A stretch of DNA of 64,000 nucleotides from Lachnospiraceae bacterium (lineage in GTDB: Bacteria > Bacillota > Clostridia > Lachnospirales > Lachnospiraceae): positions 1-64,000 of the forward strand of contig JAIKXH010000124.1 of assembly GCA_024684215.1 (NCBI GenBank), given 5' to 3'. This document shows, one piece after another, positions 35,653-44,184 of this stretch. Numbering within the stretch: position 1 is the first letter of the stretch; every line of letters starts with the position of its first letter. A model generated the notes under the pieces. The model saw only the letters and a program-made list of their open reading frames with translations. It ran no database searches and was not told the origin of the DNA. Position numbers and translations under genes: made by a program.

Positions 35653-36906
35653 ATGAAGCTTATGGTAATCGGATGTGGCGGAGTTGCCACAGTTGCAATT
35701 TATAAATGTTGTGAGAACCCAATTTTTACAGAGATTTTGCTCGCAAGCAGAACCGTATCCAAGTGTGATGCTCTTGCTGCTAAGCTAAAGGACAAGACAA
35801 ATGCAAAAATAACAACTGCTACCGTTGATGCCGATTCAAAGGAATCGCTGGTTAAGCTTATGAAGGAGTTTGGTCCTCATACTGTTCTTAATGTGGCACT
35901 TCCCTATCAGGATCTCACCATTATGGATGCCTGCCTTGAAGCGGGTGCAAACTATATAGATACTGCCAATTATGAGGCTGAGGACACTGAGGACCCCGAG
36001 TGGAGAGCCATCTATGAAAAAAGATGTAAGGAAAAAGGCTTTACCGCATATTTTGATTACAGCTGGCAGTGGGCTTATGACGAGAAATTTAAGGCTGCGG
36101 GACTTACAGCGCTTTTGGGAACAGGCTTTGATCCCGGTGTAACACAGGTATATTCCGCATATGCTCTTAAGCATTATTTTGACGAGATTAATTATATCGA
36201 TATCCTTGACTGCAACGGCGGTGATCACGGATATCCTTTTGCCACAAACTTTAACCCTGAGATCAACCTTCGCGAAGTATCTGCCAATGGCTCATATTGG
36301 GAGGACGGTCACTGGGTTGAGACTAAGCCTATGGAAATCAAGCGTGTGTTCAACTTTGAAGGTGTGGGAGACAAAGACATGTATCTTCTTCATCACGAGG
36401 AGATTGAGTCACTTGCAAAAAATATCCCCGGAATCAAGAGAATCCGTTTCTTTATGACTTTCGGACAGAGCTATCTGACACATATGAAGTGTCTTGAAAA
36501 CGTCGGAATGCTCAGAACCGACCCTGTAATGTTTGAAGGCAGGGAAATAGTTCCCATCAAGTTTTTGAAAGCACTTTTGCCCGACCCTGCTTCCCTCGGT
36601 CCCAGAACCGTCGGAAAGACAAATATCGGATGTATTTTTACCGGTAAAAAGGACGGAAAAGAAAAGAGCATCTACATTTATAATGTTTGCGACCACCAGG
36701 AATGCTTCAAGGAAACCGGCGCTCAGGCAATAAGCTACACAACAGGTGTACCCGCTATGATAGGTACTGCGATGGTTGCTAGCGGAACCTGGAATAAGCC
36801 CGGTGTGTTCAATGTAGAGGAGTTTGATCCCGATCCTTACATGGAGGCACTTAACAAATACGGTCTTCCCTGGGTGGTTGATGAAAATCCCACCCTGGTA
36901 GATTAG
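35653..36906 (+). CDS. Carboxynorspermidine/carboxyspermidine synthase (saccharopine dehydrogenase family)
   Basis: 417 residues. The NAD(P)-binding VIGCGGVATVAIYK at the N-terminus, GTGFDPGVTQVYSAYA and DCNGGDHGYPFATNFNPE fit the CASDH family. The enzyme condenses aspartate semialdehyde with putrescine (or diaminopropane) reductively, giving carboxyspermidine (or carboxynorspermidine). The next gene encodes the matching decarboxylase. TTGGAGGA lies 8 nt before ATG 35653, which decides the start. The stop lies inside a 34-bp tandem repeat. Confidence 0.9.
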   Translation: MKLMVIGCGGVATVAIYKCCENPIFTEILLASRTVSKCDALAAKLKDKTNAKITTATVDADSKESLVKLMKEFGPHTVLNVALPYQDLTIMDACLEAGANYIDTANYEAEDTEDPEWRAIYEKRCKEKGFTAYFDYSWQWAYDEKFKAAGLTALLGTGFDPGVTQVYSAYALKHYFDEINYIDILDCNGGDHGYPFATNFNPEINLREVSANGSYWEDGHWVETKPMEIKRVFNFEGVGDKDMYLLHHEEIESLAKNIPGIKRIRFFMTFGQSYLTHMKCLENVGMLRTDPVMFEGREIVPIKFLKALLPDPASLGPRTVGKTNIGCIFTGKKDGKEKSIYIYNVCDHQECFKETGAQAISYTTGVPAMIGTAMVASGTWNKPGVFNVEEFDPDPYMEALNKYGLPWVVDENPTLVD

Positions 36907-36981
36907 GAAAATGGATGAAAACCCCACCCTGGTAGTCTGAGAAAATAGATGAAACCCTACCTTGGTAGACTGGGACAAGGA
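36880..36981 (+). repeat. 34-bp tandem repeat, three copies, spanning the CASDH stop
   Basis: Units start at 36880, 36914 and 36948, each beginning GATGAAA and containing a CCCACCCTGGTAG core (CCTACCTTGGTAG in the third). The first encodes the protein C-terminus; the last supplies the AAGG before nspC. Confidence 0.88.
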
Positions 36982-36988
36982 ATTATTG

Positions 36989-38122
36989 ATGATAGTAAAT
37001 TATCCTGTATTTAACACAATTAAAACCCCTGCTTATGTTATAGATAAGGCAAAGCTTATCGGTAATCTTGAGATTTTAAAGCAGGTAAAGGAAGCTGCGG
37101 GCTGCAAGATACTTCTTGCCCAGAAGGCATTTTCAGCATTTGCGGTTTATCCCGTTATTGAAAAGTATTTAGACGGAACCACCGCAAGCGGACTCTATGA
37201 GGCAAAGCTCGGAAAAGAGGAATTTAAAGGCCAGGTGCATGTATTTGCGCCTGCTTTTAAAGAGGATGATATGAAGGAAATTGTAAAAATAGCCGATCAT
37301 ATTGTCTTTAACTCCGTATCACAGTTAAAAAAATACAAGGATGAATGCAAGGATATAAGCATAGGACTTCGTGTAAATCCGGAGTGCTCGACTCAGGATG
37401 CCGCTATATATGATCCTTGCGCTTATGGATCGAGGCTTGGTGTTACAGAAGCTTTGATAAATGATGAGATTATAGATATGGTGGACGGGCTTCATTTCCA
37501 TACGCTCTGCGAGCAGGGAAGTGATGCTTTGGAAATAACCTTAAAAGCTTTCGAAGAAAAGTTTGGAAAGTATTTGCATAAGCTTAAATGGGTGAATTTT
37601 GGCGGCGGACATCATATCACAAGAGATGATTACGACAGAGATCTTTTAATCCGCTTAATAAAGCAGTTTAGGTCTAAATATGATTTGGAAGTATATTTAG
37701 AGCCCGGAGAAGCTATAGCCCTTAACGCCGGATATTTGGTAACAAGTGTTATGGATATAGTGAAAAATGGCGTAAAAACGTTGATACTTGACGCTTCAGC
37801 CGCATGCCATATGCCGGATGTTTTGGAGATGCCATACAGACCGCCTCTTTTTGCATCGGGAAAAGAAGGCGAGAAAAAATATGATTACAGATTATCTTCA
37901 TGCACATGTCTCGCCGGAGATATAATCGGAGATTACTCATTTGATGAGGAGATTAAAATCGGAGACAGGCTTGTATTTGAGGATATGGCCATATATTCCA
38001 TGGTGAAAAATAACACTTTTAATGGAATGCCCCTTCCCGATATAGATATTTTAAATGAGGATGGCCGCGTAGAAGTGATTAAAAGCTTTGGTTACAAGGA
38101 TTTTAAGGAGAGGCTTTCATGA
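36989..38122 (+). CDS. nspC: Carboxynorspermidine/carboxyspermidine decarboxylase
   Basis: 377 residues, an alanine-racemase-fold PLP enzyme. TPAYVIDKAKLIGNLEIL at the start, the PLP lysine in LLAQKAFSAF, RVNPECSTQDAAIYDPC, FGGGHHITRDDYD and the C-terminal SCTCLAGDIIGDY match NspC. It decarboxylates carboxyspermidine to spermidine. The start is ATG 36989 with AAGG 8 nt before. Its stop overlaps the aguA start (ATGA). Confidence 0.93.
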   Translation: MIVNYPVFNTIKTPAYVIDKAKLIGNLEILKQVKEAAGCKILLAQKAFSAFAVYPVIEKYLDGTTASGLYEAKLGKEEFKGQVHVFAPAFKEDDMKEIVKIADHIVFNSVSQLKKYKDECKDISIGLRVNPECSTQDAAIYDPCAYGSRLGVTEALINDEIIDMVDGLHFHTLCEQGSDALEITLKAFEEKFGKYLHKLKWVNFGGGHHITRDDYDRDLLIRLIKQFRSKYDLEVYLEPGEAIALNAGYLVTSVMDIVKNGVKTLILDASAACHMPDVLEMPYRPPLFASGKEGEKKYDYRLSSCTCLAGDIIGDYSFDEEIKIGDRLVFEDMAIYSMVKNNTFNGMPLPDIDILNEDGRVEVIKSFGYKDFKERLS

Positions 38123-39249
38123 TTTTTAACTCACTTCCCGCAGATGACGGGTTTTATATGCCTGCGGAGTATGACAGGCACAGTGCTACTATAATGATTT
38201 TTCCGGAAAGGCCGGGATCATGGCCTTACGAAGCAAAAGCTGCGAGAAAGGCTTTTGCACAAATAATCGCAAATATTTCCGTATCTGAAAAGGTATATGT
38301 TATCGTAAGTGACAATTCATATAAAGAAGCGGAGCGTATGCTCAAAAAGGAACCGGACGTAACCATAAAGGATATTATTGTAAAAGATAACATTTTGCTA
38401 TTAAACATACCTACAGACGATGCTTGGGCCAGAGATACGGCCCCGACTTTTGTGAAAAACAGTGAAGGAAAGGTCAGGGGAATTAACTGGAAGTTTAACG
38501 CATGGGGCGGAGATGTCGACGGGCTTTATGCTCACTACGAAAAAGATGATGCCCTTGCGCCTACTTTTTGCGATGAGACAAGATTTGACTATTACGATGC
38601 CGGTGATTTTGTTTTGGAGGGGGGATCGATCCACTCTAACGGCAAAGGAACCGTACTTGTTACCGAAAGCTGTCTTTTGAGTAAGGGCAGAAACCCCTCG
38701 ATGTCCAAAGAGCAAATAGAAGAGAAGCTTAAGGGATATTTGGGAGCTGAAAAGATCATATGGCTTCCCAGAGGAATATATAATGATGAAACAAATGAGC
38801 ATGTAGATAATGTATGTGCTTTTATATCGGATAATGAGGTTGTTTTAGCATGGACCGATGATGAAAACGACCCTCAGTATGAAATGTCCTTGGCCTGCCT
38901 TAAAGTACTTTTGGATGAAGGAATAAAGGTGTATAAGCTGCCTATCCCTAAAAATCCGGTGCGTGTTGAAGCAAAGGATTTGGAGGGATATGTATTTGAG
39001 GAAGGCGAAGATGTAAGAGAAGCCAGCGAAAGATTAGCTGCTAGTTATGTAAACTTCTATTTTACCAATAATGCCGTTTTGGTTCCGCAATTTGGCGGGG
39101 ATAATACAGAGAGTGACGAAAAAGCGGTAGAGATACTTGACGGATTATGTAAACCTAGAAGGGTGATTCCGATACCCGCGAGAGATATTATTTTAGGCGG
39201 GGGCAATATTCACTGTATCACACAGCAGATTCCCAAGATTATAGGATAA
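38119..39249 (+). CDS. aguA: Agmatine deiminase
   Basis: 376 residues, standard. It hydrolyses agmatine to N-carbamoylputrescine and ammonia. Visible are MPAEYDRHSATIMIFPERPGSWP, DAWARDTAPTFV, the GGSIHSNGKGTVLVTE block and the catalytic cysteine in GGGNIHCITQQ near the C-terminus. Start by ATGA overlap with nspC. Confidence 0.96.
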   Translation: MIFNSLPADDGFYMPAEYDRHSATIMIFPERPGSWPYEAKAARKAFAQIIANISVSEKVYVIVSDNSYKEAERMLKKEPDVTIKDIIVKDNILLLNIPTDDAWARDTAPTFVKNSEGKVRGINWKFNAWGGDVDGLYAHYEKDDALAPTFCDETRFDYYDAGDFVLEGGSIHSNGKGTVLVTESCLLSKGRNPSMSKEQIEEKLKGYLGAEKIIWLPRGIYNDETNEHVDNVCAFISDNEVVLAWTDDENDPQYEMSLACLKVLLDEGIKVYKLPIPKNPVRVEAKDLEGYVFEEGEDVREASERLAASYVNFYFTNNAVLVPQFGGDNTESDEKAVEILDGLCKPRRVIPIPARDIILGGGNIHCITQQIPKIIG

Positions 39250-39328
39250 ATTTGATGATTGTACAATCTCAGTGAGAGAGGACACATCTCTAAGCGTGGA
39301 ATTATTGAATTATAAGGAAAGGCACTAT

Positions 39329-40204
39329 ATGAGAAAAGTTAAAGCCTGCGCTTTGCAGTTTAGCTGCACAAAAAATGTTCAGGAAAATATTGATAAAGCA
39401 GCTACGCTTATAAAAAAAGCAGCTGCAATGGGAGCACAGATAATACTTTTGCCCGAGCTTTTTGAAAGGCAGTATTTTTGTCAGGAAAGAAGATATGACT
39501 ATTATGATTTTGCAAAGAAAGTATCTGAAAATGATGCTGTAAAGGCTCTTTCCCCTCTTGCAAAAGAGCTTGGAGTAGTGCTTATTATCAGCTTCTATGA
39601 AAAGGACGTCAATGTTTTGTATAACAGCGTTGAGATAATTGACTGCGACGGAACTGATCTTGGAACATACAGAAAGACTCATATTCCTGACGATCATTAT
39701 TATCAGGAGAAGTTTTATTTTACCCCGGGTAATACGGGATTTAAGGTTTTTGATACAAAATACGGAAAGATCGGCGTAGGTATCTGTTGGGATCAATGGT
39801 TCCCGGAGACCGCAAGATGTCTTGCGATAAATGGAGCAGAGCTTTTGTTTTATCCGACCGCGATAGGCTCTGAGCCAATACTTGAGAGTGATTCAATGCC
39901 TCATTGGCGCAGGACTATGCAGGGACATTCGGCTGCTAACGTAATACCTGTTATTGCGGCTAACAGATACGGAACAGAAACGGTTGAACCTTGTGATGAA
40001 AACGGGGGACAGAAGTCATCTCTTAATTTCTACGGATCGTCTTTTATAACAGACGAAGTGGGAGAGATAGTTGAATCTGCCGACAGGGAAGGCGATGCCA
40101 TTCTTATTCATGAATTTGATCTGGATGAGGTAAACAAAGCCAGGTTTGACTGGGGGCTTTTTAGAGACAGGCGCCCTGAGTGTTATGGAGACATTACCGG
40201 ATAA
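39329..40204 (+). CDS. aguB: N-carbamoylputrescine amidase
   Basis: 291 residues of the carbon-nitrogen hydrolase family. The catalytic triad E43 (LLPELFERQYF), K116 (TYRKTHIPDD) and C153 (VGICWDQWFPE) is intact, and the AguB-specific HIPDDHYYQEKFYF stretch is present. It releases putrescine from N-carbamoylputrescine. The start is ATG 39329, with AAGGAAAGG just upstream; in-frame codons before it lack a site. It is the last gene of the polyamine operon. Confidence 0.95.
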   Translation: MRKVKACALQFSCTKNVQENIDKAATLIKKAAAMGAQIILLPELFERQYFCQERRYDYYDFAKKVSENDAVKALSPLAKELGVVLIISFYEKDVNVLYNSVEIIDCDGTDLGTYRKTHIPDDHYYQEKFYFTPGNTGFKVFDTKYGKIGVGICWDQWFPETARCLAINGAELLFYPTAIGSEPILESDSMPHWRRTMQGHSAANVIPVIAANRYGTETVEPCDENGGQKSSLNFYGSSFITDEVGEIVESADREGDAILIHEFDLDEVNKARFDWGLFRDRRPECYGDITG

Positions 40205-40256
40205 AGGGCTTAATTAACGCATAAAGGAATGGGTTACCGGATAAAAGGATTAATTG
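40194..40256 (+). repeat. 40-bp spaced tandem duplication across the aguB stop
   Basis: TTACCGGATAAAGGGCTTAATT (40194-40215, containing the TAA stop) recurs as TTACCGGATAAAAGGATTAATT (40234-40255). Confidence 0.7.
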
Positions 40257-40306
40257 TAATTGTGATTTAACTGTTTTTCGTATAGTAAATATTTTGGGTT
40301 AATACT

Positions 40307-41017
40307 ATGATTGAAGAATTTTCAAGGACCGGGCTTTTGATAGGAGAAGATTCTCTTGAAAAGCTTAAAGGAAAAAGAGTAGCCGTTTTTGGAATCGGAG
40401 GAGTGGGAGGATATGTTTGTGAAGCTCTCATAAGAAGCGGAGTGGGAAAATTCGACCTCTTTGATAAAGATACGGTTTCGGTCAGTAATTTAAACAGACA
40501 GATAATAGCTTTAAAATCTACAGTAGGTAAGCTGAAGGTGGACGTTATGAAGGAGCGTATGCTGGATATCAATTCGGATGCGCTTGTTAGCGTTCACCCG
40601 GTTTTCTTTTTACCTGAGAATGCTGATGAATATGACTTTTCACGGTATGACTATGTGGTTGATGCAGTGGATACTGTTACGGCTAAACTGGAGATAATCG
40701 TCAGGGCAAAAAAAGCCGGCGTGCCTGTTATATCAGCCATGGGAGCAGGAAATAAGCTCCATCCCGAAATGTTTAAGGTGGCAGATATCTATGATACAAA
40801 GGTTTGCCCCTTGGCAAAGGTAATGAGAAAAGAGCTTAAAGCCAGGGAAATAAAAAGCCTGAAGGTGGTTTATTCCGAGGAGGAGCCTGTTAAAAATTCA
40901 GCCGTATCGGAAGACCCCGGAAGACGTTCTACTCCCGGAAGTATAGCTTTTGTACCTTCTGTGTCCGGGCTTATCATCGCCGGAGAGGTCATAAAAGACC
41001 TTGCAGGTATAAAATAG
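40307..41017 (+). CDS. tcdA: tRNA threonylcarbamoyladenosine dehydratase (ThiF/E1 family)
   Basis: 236 residues. FGIGGVGGYVCEAL (about residues 29-42) is the ATP-binding loop, followed by DTVSVSNLNRQI, KVDVMKERM and DAVDTVTAKL, the E1-like core. The C-terminal region carries DPGRRSTPGSIAFVPSVSGL, typical of TcdA (CsdL/YgdL). It cyclises t6A37 in tRNA to ct6A. It stands 102 bp after aguB and 61 bp before the MATE gene. Confidence 0.9.
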   Translation: MIEEFSRTGLLIGEDSLEKLKGKRVAVFGIGGVGGYVCEALIRSGVGKFDLFDKDTVSVSNLNRQIIALKSTVGKLKVDVMKERMLDINSDALVSVHPVFFLPENADEYDFSRYDYVVDAVDTVTAKLEIIVRAKKAGVPVISAMGAGNKLHPEMFKVADIYDTKVCPLAKVMRKELKAREIKSLKVVYSEEEPVKNSAVSEDPGRRSTPGSIAFVPSVSGLIIAGEVIKDLAGIK

Positions 41018-41078
41018 CCGGAGAGATTACAAGGGACTTTACATGGGGAAAATAGCGGATAATTCATAAGGAACCTAT

Positions 41079-42419
41079 ATGAAAGATTTAACAAAAGGAA
41101 ATATCTTAAAAGTAATATTACAATTTGCGCTTCCCGTATTTATAGGAAATCTTTTTAACCTTGCTTATAACCTGGCCGATACAAGGATTATCGGAAGCTA
41201 TCTTGGCAGCGATGCACTTGCGGCTGTCGGAAGTGTGAGTACGTTGTCGGATCTGATTGTCGGATTTGTTTTCGGACTGGCAAATGGCTTTGCTGTTATA
41301 ACCGCAAGATTTTTTGGGATGAAGGATGATGACAGTGTGAGAAAATCCTTTGCACTTTCACTTGAACTGGGAGTCATTATTTCGATTATCATTGCTCTTG
41401 TAAGCTATTTTGGTTTACCCGGAATATTCAGATGGCTCAATGTAAATCCTCAACATGAAATTCAGGCCAGAGCTTATATTGTGATAATCATTACAGGGCT
41501 TATATTTTCATGTATATACAATGTCCTTGCTTCGTCGCTGAGAGCAATAGGGGACGCTTATACACCGCTTATATTCTTAATAGTATCAGCTGTTATCAAT
41601 GTGGGACTTGATATTTTGTTTGTCGGCGGCTTAGGAAAAGGCGTAGCAGGTGCGGCGATGGCAACAGTGATCTCACAGTTGATATCCGCGGTACTTTGCT
41701 TTATTTATGCGCTTGTAAGATACCCGATATTCAGGTTTAAAGGAAAAGATTTAGTGCCTGTAAGAGCGTTTACAGCGCAGCTTTTGTCAGGCGGATTTTC
41801 CATGGGACTAATGTCAAGCCTTGTGGCTTTTGGTACACTTTCGCTGCAAACGGCTATAAACAGGCTCGGAAGCGATATAATTGTCGCTCATACAGGAGCC
41901 AGAAAACTTACAAATCTATATATGATGCCCTTTAGCGTATTCGGCACAACGATGGCCACCTTCAGCGGTCAAAACTACGGTGCTAAGAGAATAGACAGAA
42001 TTAAAGGCGGACTAAAGACTGCTTTAATAATAAATCTCATATGGATAAGTCTCGTGATCATTATGAGCTGGACCATATGTCCTATGCTTATAAAACTAAT
42101 CACAGCCGTAGACAAAAAAGAAATCATTGACAATGCCGTGAGATATCAGCGGTTTGACACAGCTTTTTATCCTATAGCAGCAATGGTCACGCTTTTCAGA
42201 AATACTTTACAGGGAATGGGGGACCATATTTCACCGGTTATTTCAAGCGGACTTGAGCTTGGCGGAAAGGTGATCATAGCTATAACACTTACCCCTATTT
42301 TGGCGTATTGGGGAATAATCATAGCAGAGCCTATAGTGTGGGCGATAATGGTGATCCCGCTTATAATAAGCCTTGTTATCAGGTTGAAAAAGGCACAGGC
42401 AGTTACCGCGGATAATTAA
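41079..42419 (+). CDS. MATE family efflux transporter
   Basis: 446 residues with twelve predicted helices in two halves. KVILQFALPVFIGNLFNLAYNLADTRIIG at the N-terminus, then GSDALAAVGSV, and the second-half SGGFSMGLMSSLVAFG with GMGDHISPV follow the DinF/NorM-like MATE pattern. It should export drugs or metabolites in exchange for Na+ or H+. Substrate unknown; proximity to polyamine genes makes an amine possible but unproven. AAGGAA precedes the ATG. Confidence 0.9.
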   Translation: MKDLTKGNILKVILQFALPVFIGNLFNLAYNLADTRIIGSYLGSDALAAVGSVSTLSDLIVGFVFGLANGFAVITARFFGMKDDDSVRKSFALSLELGVIISIIIALVSYFGLPGIFRWLNVNPQHEIQARAYIVIIITGLIFSCIYNVLASSLRAIGDAYTPLIFLIVSAVINVGLDILFVGGLGKGVAGAAMATVISQLISAVLCFIYALVRYPIFRFKGKDLVPVRAFTAQLLSGGFSMGLMSSLVAFGTLSLQTAINRLGSDIIVAHTGARKLTNLYMMPFSVFGTTMATFSGQNYGAKRIDRIKGGLKTALIINLIWISLVIIMSWTICPMLIKLITAVDKKEIIDNAVRYQRFDTAFYPIAAMVTLFRNTLQGMGDHISPVISSGLELGGKVIIAITLTPILAYWGIIIAEPIVWAIMVIPLIISLVIRLKKAQAVTADN

Positions 42420-42435
42420 AAAAGCGGATAATTAA
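42408..42435 (+). repeat. 16-bp spaced duplication across the MATE stop
   Basis: GCGGATAATTAA occurs at 42408-42419 (ending in the stop) and again at 42424-42435. Confidence 0.7.
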
Positions 42436-42526
42436 TTAGCATATTAATGAGACAATTAATGGCCAAGGATAGACAACACATATTTTTGGCTGTTACTAAA
42501 ATACAATAACAGGAGACATTTGGAAG

Positions 42527-44134
42527 ATGGAAAACTGGTATTCAGACAATGGAGACGGAACATACACAAATCCGGTTCTTTATACGGATTACTCCGATCC
42601 GGACGCAATCAGGGTGGGCGATGATTATTATATGGTGGCAAGCAGCTTTTGCAATACACCTGGGCTGCCTATTCTTCACTCAAAGGACATGGTGAATTGG
42701 ACACTTATAAATTACGCTCTGGAAAATATTCCGTATGAGAGATATAAAAAGCCTATGCACGGATGCGGGGTGTGGGCACCGGCCATAAGATATTTTGGAG
42801 AAGAATTTGTTATTTTCTTTCCTATGCCGGATGAGGGTATTTTTGTTACAAAGGCAAAGGACCCTGCGGATGAATGGTCAGAGCCGGTTGCGGTATTTGA
42901 AGGAAAGGGCTGGATAGATCCCTGTCCGTTTATAGATGATGACGGAAAAGCATATATGGTCAACGCTTTTGCAAGAAGCAGAATAGGCTTTAAAAGTGTT
43001 CTTCAGATAGTGCCTTTATCTAGTGACCTGACCAAAATGGCAGGAGAACCGGTAAGAGTTTTTGACGGTAACACAACGGGGCAGGATACCATTGAAGGCC
43101 CTAAGCTCTATAAACGTAACGGGTGGTATTATATTTTTGCACCTGCCGGAGGAGTAAAGCAGGGATGGCAGACAGTGCTTAGGTCAAAAAATATTTATGG
43201 GCCTTATGAGTTCAGGAATGTAATGGAGCAGAAGGATACCGATATAAACGGCCCTCACCAGGGAGCCTGGGTAGATACACCTGACGGAAGCGACTATTTT
43301 ATCCATTTCCAGGATGTATATGCCGCCGGAAGAATTATTCATGTCCAGCCTATGAGATGGGAGAACGATTGGCCGATCATAGGGGAAGCTATGCCCGGAG
43401 AAATATGCGGAAAACCGGTAACTACTGATGTTAAGCCGGTGCAGACAGCGGAAAATATAGAGATATTTGCTCCCGATACCAGTGATGAATTTGAAGAGAA
43501 TTATTATGGGCTTCAGTGGCAATGGAACGCCAACCATGAGGATGATTGGGCAGTACCGGACGAAAGTACATCAAGTGTTATTTTGAAATCTGTCCCCGCG
43601 GCCGACAGCATTTCAGACCAGCCAAACCTCTTTTTGCAAAAATGGCCCATGCCTGAATTCTCAGCAGTTACAAGCCTTAGCCTAAAAGATCTGCAAGACG
43701 GAGATGAGGCCGGAATTGTAAATATGGGAGTGGCTTATGCGGCACTTTCCGTTTTATACGAGGGCGGAAAATATGTGCTCAGAAGTATAAGCGGCGAGCA
43801 GAAGTTTTCAGGTGAGGTTGCCTCTGCAACAGATGAAATAAAAGTCGTAAATAGTGACTTTAGCTTTGAGAATGATAATAAAGAAATATTCTTTAAATAT
43901 ACGGTAACGCGCGTTATGCCTACCGAGACAAATACTGACGGAAAGTTTGAATTCCCTATTCCACGTGAAATAGTGGCGCTTTCGTATAGCTTAGACGGCC
44001 ACAATTTTAAACCGGCCCATACGTTATACGCACAGGCCGGCAGATGGGTTGGCGTTAAATGCGGTATCTATGTACGAAACATGCTTGGTAAGGAAGGCGG
44101 ATGCCTAAGAAGCAACTATTTCGTATTTGAGTAA
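42527..44134 (+). CDS. Glycoside hydrolase family 43 (beta-xylosidase / arabinofuranosidase type)
   Basis: 535 residues without a signal peptide, so likely cytoplasmic. The five-blade propeller (1-300) carries the general base Asp in YTDYSDPDAIRVGDDYYM, the pKa-tuning Asp in WIDPCPFIDDDGKAYM and the acid Glu in TIEGPKLYKRNGWYYIFAP. A C-terminal beta-sandwich (about 320-535) follows, as in GH43 subfamilies acting on xylo- or arabino-oligosaccharides. An AGGAGA ribosome site is present. The convergent KDG-type kinase next door suggests a plant cell-wall sugar context. Confidence 0.9.
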   Translation: MENWYSDNGDGTYTNPVLYTDYSDPDAIRVGDDYYMVASSFCNTPGLPILHSKDMVNWTLINYALENIPYERYKKPMHGCGVWAPAIRYFGEEFVIFFPMPDEGIFVTKAKDPADEWSEPVAVFEGKGWIDPCPFIDDDGKAYMVNAFARSRIGFKSVLQIVPLSSDLTKMAGEPVRVFDGNTTGQDTIEGPKLYKRNGWYYIFAPAGGVKQGWQTVLRSKNIYGPYEFRNVMEQKDTDINGPHQGAWVDTPDGSDYFIHFQDVYAAGRIIHVQPMRWENDWPIIGEAMPGEICGKPVTTDVKPVQTAENIEIFAPDTSDEFEENYYGLQWQWNANHEDDWAVPDESTSSVILKSVPAADSISDQPNLFLQKWPMPEFSAVTSLSLKDLQDGDEAGIVNMGVAYAALSVLYEGGKYVLRSISGEQKFSGEVASATDEIKVVNSDFSFENDNKEIFFKYTVTRVMPTETNTDGKFEFPIPREIVALSYSLDGHNFKPAHTLYAQAGRWVGVKCGIYVRNMLGKEGGCLRSNYFVFE

Positions 44135-44184
44135 ACAGCATTTAACCATAAATATTTTTCAATGTATTTTACAAAATAAAGGTT

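Noticed and set aside
41012-41062. Another stop-codon duplication after tcdA (AAAATAGC twice)
   Set aside because: The similarity is short and broken, so it was not counted with the clear cases.
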